A stretch of DNA of 49,232 nucleotides from positions 368,153-417,384 of the forward strand of contig NW_022985212.1 in the NCBI RefSeq assembly GCF_010093535.1, given 5' to 3'. The stretch comes from Lindgomyces ingoldianus. Its lineage: Eukaryota > Ascomycota > Dothideomycetes > Pleosporales > Lindgomycetaceae. Below the pieces are notes generated by a model. The model searched no databases, had not been told where the DNA came from, and saw only the letters and a program-made list of their open reading frames with translations. This document shows, piece by piece, positions 45,537 to 49,232 of the stretch; the stretch's first letter is position 1; each line of letters opens with the position of its first letter. The translations under genes were made by a program, and so were the position numbers.

Positions 45537-45872
45537 GCCTGGTTACAGATCATATTCCCGTCGCGCATAGTCCGAGGCCATTTCCGAACATGGAGCTTCC
45601 TGTAAACCCGAGGGCTCTACTATGAGCTGACCAATCAACTCAAGACTTAGCATCACAAACTACTATTGGTCTTACATAGCATCTCGGACCCCTCACAATA
45701 TATCACTTCACAACTCATGCCCATTCAAGTCTACAATTTCAAATCGATCAGAGGGTCATTGGTTTGTGCCCAAGAGCAGCCAGTTAGGATGCTGCGAATG
45801 AAGAGATCGATGCAATAGAGGGCGAGCGAAGGCCTTTCATCGAATTGACGGCCAGATTCGAAAAGGATGTGA

Positions 45873-45932
45873 GCTTGGTGGTGATGTAGCGGAAGAGCGT
45901 CGTATTAATGAGGAACCTCTAGGGCAATCACC
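45873..45932 (+). repeat. Degraded second copy of the end of the preceding coding remnant
   Basis: GCTTGGTG...GGAAGAGCGTCGTATTAATGAGGAACCTCTAGGGCAATCACC resembles 45436-45497 (GGAAGAATGTTGTAATTATTG, GGAACCTCTGCGGCAACC) in the same orientation. Local duplication followed by decay. Confidence 0.5.
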
Positions 45933-46739
45933 TTAAGTAGATGCCCCACGGTTCCGGGTCACTACATCTCGGCATTCTTCGGATCTGCTGAAGGTATTAT
46001 CGATCGGGCTAGGATTTTGAACAGTGGCTTCAGGCTCTGAAACTCATAGTCTTCAGAAGAGTACCATCAATTACTGCTATTGGGGAAAACATGTCAAACA
46101 TTTCTTTGGACTAAGGGAGCTGCTCCAGATCGTCTCTTGCACTGGCAATTGTAATGAACGTAAGTCGTCAGGTGCAATATGATTGCTAAACCTCTAATTG
46201 TTTAGCGTCTTAGAGATTTTGAGAGATCTCTTGCTATATTCATCGAGCATCTAGCTGATATTGTAAATCAAGCTAGAATACTACGAATAGAATAAGCGGT
46301 CGGAGGATCGATGCCTTCGGATCTAGATAGCCTTGCACAAGGTGAACATGCTCCCAAGGAGAGAGGTGGCGGGATGCGTGCAATCTGAGGAAAGGGATTG
46401 CTGATACAGACACAGACAACATCTCGGTAGGACATAACAGGGGTTATAATTAGAGCCGGTAAGTTAAAACTATTGTGAGAATTCGGGAGGACGCCAACAG
46501 GACGCCGATTTCTGACCTGAAATACCACCTGATCACGTCCCTGACTAGGTGGCAAAAGACAAAATCCGAGGCAGGCATGCACTGCTACCACATTCCTGCA
46601 TTGTGGCTGTTTCGTGCGGCATGAGCCACATGTGGCGCTGTTGAATGCTTGGAAGCAAACAAATTGCAGTACCTCCCAAGACCTTGTTCTAGATGAAGCC
46701 TCATATCAACCCCATCGTCATCCCGGAATCGTTGCCGCT
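45933..46739. other. Intergenic stretch before the BTB-like gene
   Basis: No gene supported. The frame of the next gene is open back to at least 46614 without an ATG, so a 5' exon or a longer non-ATG-coded leader is possible. Confidence 0.35.
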
Positions 46740-48193
46740 ATGGCTGGGGCCATTCATATCATCGATCAGAGGGCAGATACTGTAATTTTGTTGAAAGATG
46801 CGGGATCTAGTTTCGCAGTTTGGAAGGAACGCGTGGTTAATATCCCACCATCTCCCACCGATGAGCCCCATCCCCGGTGGGGTGGATTATACTCATCGCG
46901 GTCTAGTTCCCAGTCGCCTATATCCACCAATAGGCCATCACTTGGGCAAGCTATTGATGATCAATTTAGTGTAGGAAACACTACTGCAGGATGGGGGAAG
47001 GAGAAGAAAAAGGAAGAACCGGCGATGGAAGTACAGGTGAATCAAGAAGTATGCGCAACCTCGATCAACGCCCGCCACAGCCTTTTTAGCAATGAAGGGC
47101 TAATCTTGCAGGAAAATACCACGGTAGAAGGTGGAATTGTCTCAGATTTGGTCCCGGAGCCTCCAGATGATGGCAAACAGCCTAGGAAATGCCACAACGA
47201 CATGAACTTCAATAACAATGTCGCAACGGAAGATGAAACCCTCGAGAGCGGTATCCGCTATCACGTCTCCTCCCGACACCTGATGCTCGCTTCCAAGCAT
47301 TTCATGAAAGCGCTATCGGAAGATGGTTGGAAAGAAAGCCATCGCAAAAAGGATGGGGTTTTCTACGTCTCCGCCCAGGATTGGGATGCTAGAGCGTTCT
47401 TGATCCTGATGAACGTGTTTCATCTTCGCAATCAAGCAGTCCCTCGCTCGGTGTCTCTGGAAATGCTTGCTAAGATTGCCGTATTAGTCGACTATTACGA
47501 TTGCGCAGAAGCCATGGTGGTGTTTGTGGGAATTTGGGTTGAAATATTAAAGAAGAGCGACCCAGTTCCTTCGACGTATGGTCGAAAGCTAATGCTGTGG
47601 ATGCTCGTTTCGTGGGTCTTCCGCCTTCCCCAGCAGTTCAAGCACACCACGAATATTGCGCTAACGCAGTGCGACGATAAATCAATTCAGACGATGGGGC
47701 TTCCAATATCTGGACTTATCTCCTGTATGTTCCTAAATAAGAAATTTGCATTAAGTGCCGCTGACCATTTGAAGCTGTGATTGACCACATGCGTATCAAG
47801 GCGATTGAGGACATGATATCGGGATTGTACAAATGGATCGATACTTTCCGCTCCGCTCAATATACATGCCTTCAGGACAATGCTCATTCCTTCCAATGCG
47901 GAGCATTCCTCTTGGGCGCCCTGAGCAAAGAAATGGACTATCATGGGCTGTCGTCACCTCGACCGGAAGTTCCTTTCGACGGATTGAGCGTCCAGGGAGT
48001 CTTGAAGAAGGTTCTGGAGATGCAGTCTCCCACCTGGTATACTTCTCGTGAACCGAAGTACTATGATCAAAAACCCCACAGTTGTACCTTAGCCTCTATA
48101 GTAAATCCGATGGCTGAGAACATAGTCGCTCTCATCGGGGGATTGGACATATCTTATTTCCTAAGTAAGGGGGATGTTGTGGGTCTGTGGTAG
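46740..48193 (+). CDS. Fungal BTB/POZ-like protein, two exons
   Basis: Exons 46740-47724 and 47775-48193 (intron 50 bp), 467 aa. The start MAGAIHIIDQRADTVILLKD is the first strand of the fungal BTB-like domain. An insertion of about 130 low-complexity residues is followed by the rest of the domain: IRYHVSSRHLMLASKHFMKA, WKES, DWDARAFLILMNVFHLRNQA, VPRSVSLEMLAKIAVLVDYY, and then the C-terminal region typical of this ascomycete family (LMLWMLVSWVFRLPQQF, CGAFLLGALSKEM, GLSSPRPEVPFDGLS, SPTWY, HSCTL, GLDISYFLS). BTB domains mediate dimerisation and may recruit partners such as Cul3; for this fungal subfamily no function is established. All expected conserved blocks are present, so the gene looks intact. 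The frame is open to 46614 upstream, but the first ATG is at 46740. Confidence 0.92.
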
Positions 48194-49005
48194 AGGTTGA
48201 GATAATGCGGTGCTCTCTTAAGCAGGGGCTGTGGCTTAACCCGTAGCTTATGCCGCCGTATGAATAGGGCGTCTGCTATTCGTAGCTAAGAAGGGCCAGG
48301 AAGATTTATAACAACAATATAGTCAATATCGGGTAGTTTCTGATCATGAATGCGACACGATAGTTCAAACTGAAGGTGTATTGCGACTGCGCTTCAACGC
48401 CGGGCATAGTTAATTTCGTCATGGTATCAAGCACTTTTCAATTCGATAGCGGGGAGAGTGATGGAGCATGCGGATGGTGACAAGTTGTAGGCTGGGCATG
48501 CCCTTCGCACAGAGGAATGGTACGACTTGAGCGTCGGGGATGTTTGTGCCACTTAAGATAGAACATATTTGCGGTCATTAGAGACCAGGAATTCACCAGA
48601 AACAGGCGCTTTTGGAAAAGGTCCGCTATTGCATAAGATTGGTAGATCGCTTGTGGCTTTTTTCCTACAGAAATGTGAAGTTGGCCAATAGCACTCCTCA
48701 ATTTATGACTACCTCCACGATTTTCTCTGGATCTAGGGTAAAAGTGCTCTAAACAGGTTCTGCGGTATTCATTTCTCTCGTATGTGTATGCCTCAGACTA
48801 CCGTGATATACTGAATTATTCCTATTCATCGGGCGTGCCGTTTCCCTTCCACAGCAACATGTACGCGTCTTGCATGTTAGGCTACCCAAATCAAATGCCC
48901 ACAAGTACGTCTACTTTCGCCTTTAAGCCCTAGCCTGGGTTTTTTTTTTTTTCAGATATAGTTAGTTTCGGCCATTTTTATACACGATGTATGTAGAGTT
49001 GGCAA
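48194..49005. other. Intergenic stretch with a run of 13 T
   Basis: T-homopolymer at 48940-48952. No gene or RNA gene supported. Confidence 0.35.
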
Positions 49006-49140
49006 CAATTAAGTTGACTTAATAACTTAACTTAATTAACTTAATTAATAGCTGTTAATTAAGTTAATTAGCTAGGCAAAATTTACTAAGTTAATTAAGT
49101 AAATTATGCCTGCTTAATTAACTTAATTAACAGACTTAAA
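49006..49140. repeat. AT-rich palindromic repeat of TTAATTAA(G/C)TTAATT units
   Basis: Alternating CTTAATTAACTTAATTAA and its reverse complement TTAATTAAGTTAATTA, forming several overlapping hairpins (for example 49034-49049 against 49054-49070, and the near-perfect palindrome around 49081-49104). No coding capacity. It may be the edge of a larger AT-rich repeat that continues past the window. Confidence 0.85.
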
Positions 49141-49232
49141 TCCCTAGGATCTTAGGTTTACTAAGGGATTGTCAGATTGAAGCACTGTTTCTGGGCTTCC
49201 TGAGATGAATGATGGGTTTGGATATGATGTAT

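Overview
The window looks like nuclear DNA of a filamentous ascomycete (Pezizomycotina). Genes are split by short GT-AG introns of about 46-81 bp. The gene families are typical of these fungi: a multi-module NRPS, a DUF6536-type membrane protein, an HSPA12-like Hsp70, a BTB-like protein with the conserved fungal core, a STAND-like N-terminal domain and a GH17 glucanase. AT-rich gene-poor stretches hold broken transposons, and some stop codons are TGA or TAG where a Trp is expected, as after repeat-induced point mutation. The genus cannot be fixed from the sequence. All exon models were spliced by hand and checked for reading phase only.

Layout: 0-5 kb is the 3' end of an NRPS gene (remnant of C, then A-T-E-C). 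5-11.3 kb is gene-poor: a pogo/Fot1-like scrap, a Tad1-type LINE relic that lacks its reverse transcriptase, and a nested palindromic repeat family. 11.3-22.5 kb holds a VIT/vWA protein (-), a STAND-N-terminal-like protein (+), a clearly dead FMN monooxygenase (-), an intact short-chain dehydrogenase (-) and a small secreted Cys protein (-).

24-38.5 kb is rich in surface and membrane proteins: a propeller-lectin-like membrane protein (+), a membrane protein with four tandem Cys/His repeats (-), an Hsp70-like ATPase (-), a coiled-coil protein (+) and a DUF6536 polytopic membrane protein (+). A second foldback element lies at 26.7-27.4 kb. 40-44 kb has an intact cytochrome P450 (-) and a secreted GH17 glucanase (-). 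44.9-45.9 kb has degenerate unidentified coding sequence. 46.7-48.2 kb is a BTB-like protein (+). The right edge is an AT palindromic repeat.

How the genes work together: the NRPS is cut off by the window edge and its right flank is transposon wreckage, so its cluster, if any, lies to the left. The P450 (about 35 kb away) and the SDR cannot be assigned to it. The dead monooxygenase beside the live SDR may be a decayed pathway remnant. The most unusual item is the protein at 28174-30611. Its predicted cytoplasmic part carries four repeats of about 61 residues with the pattern CxHKx4Cx7CCxCxD...YCx2Cx2(F/Y)W, which I cannot assign to a named domain.
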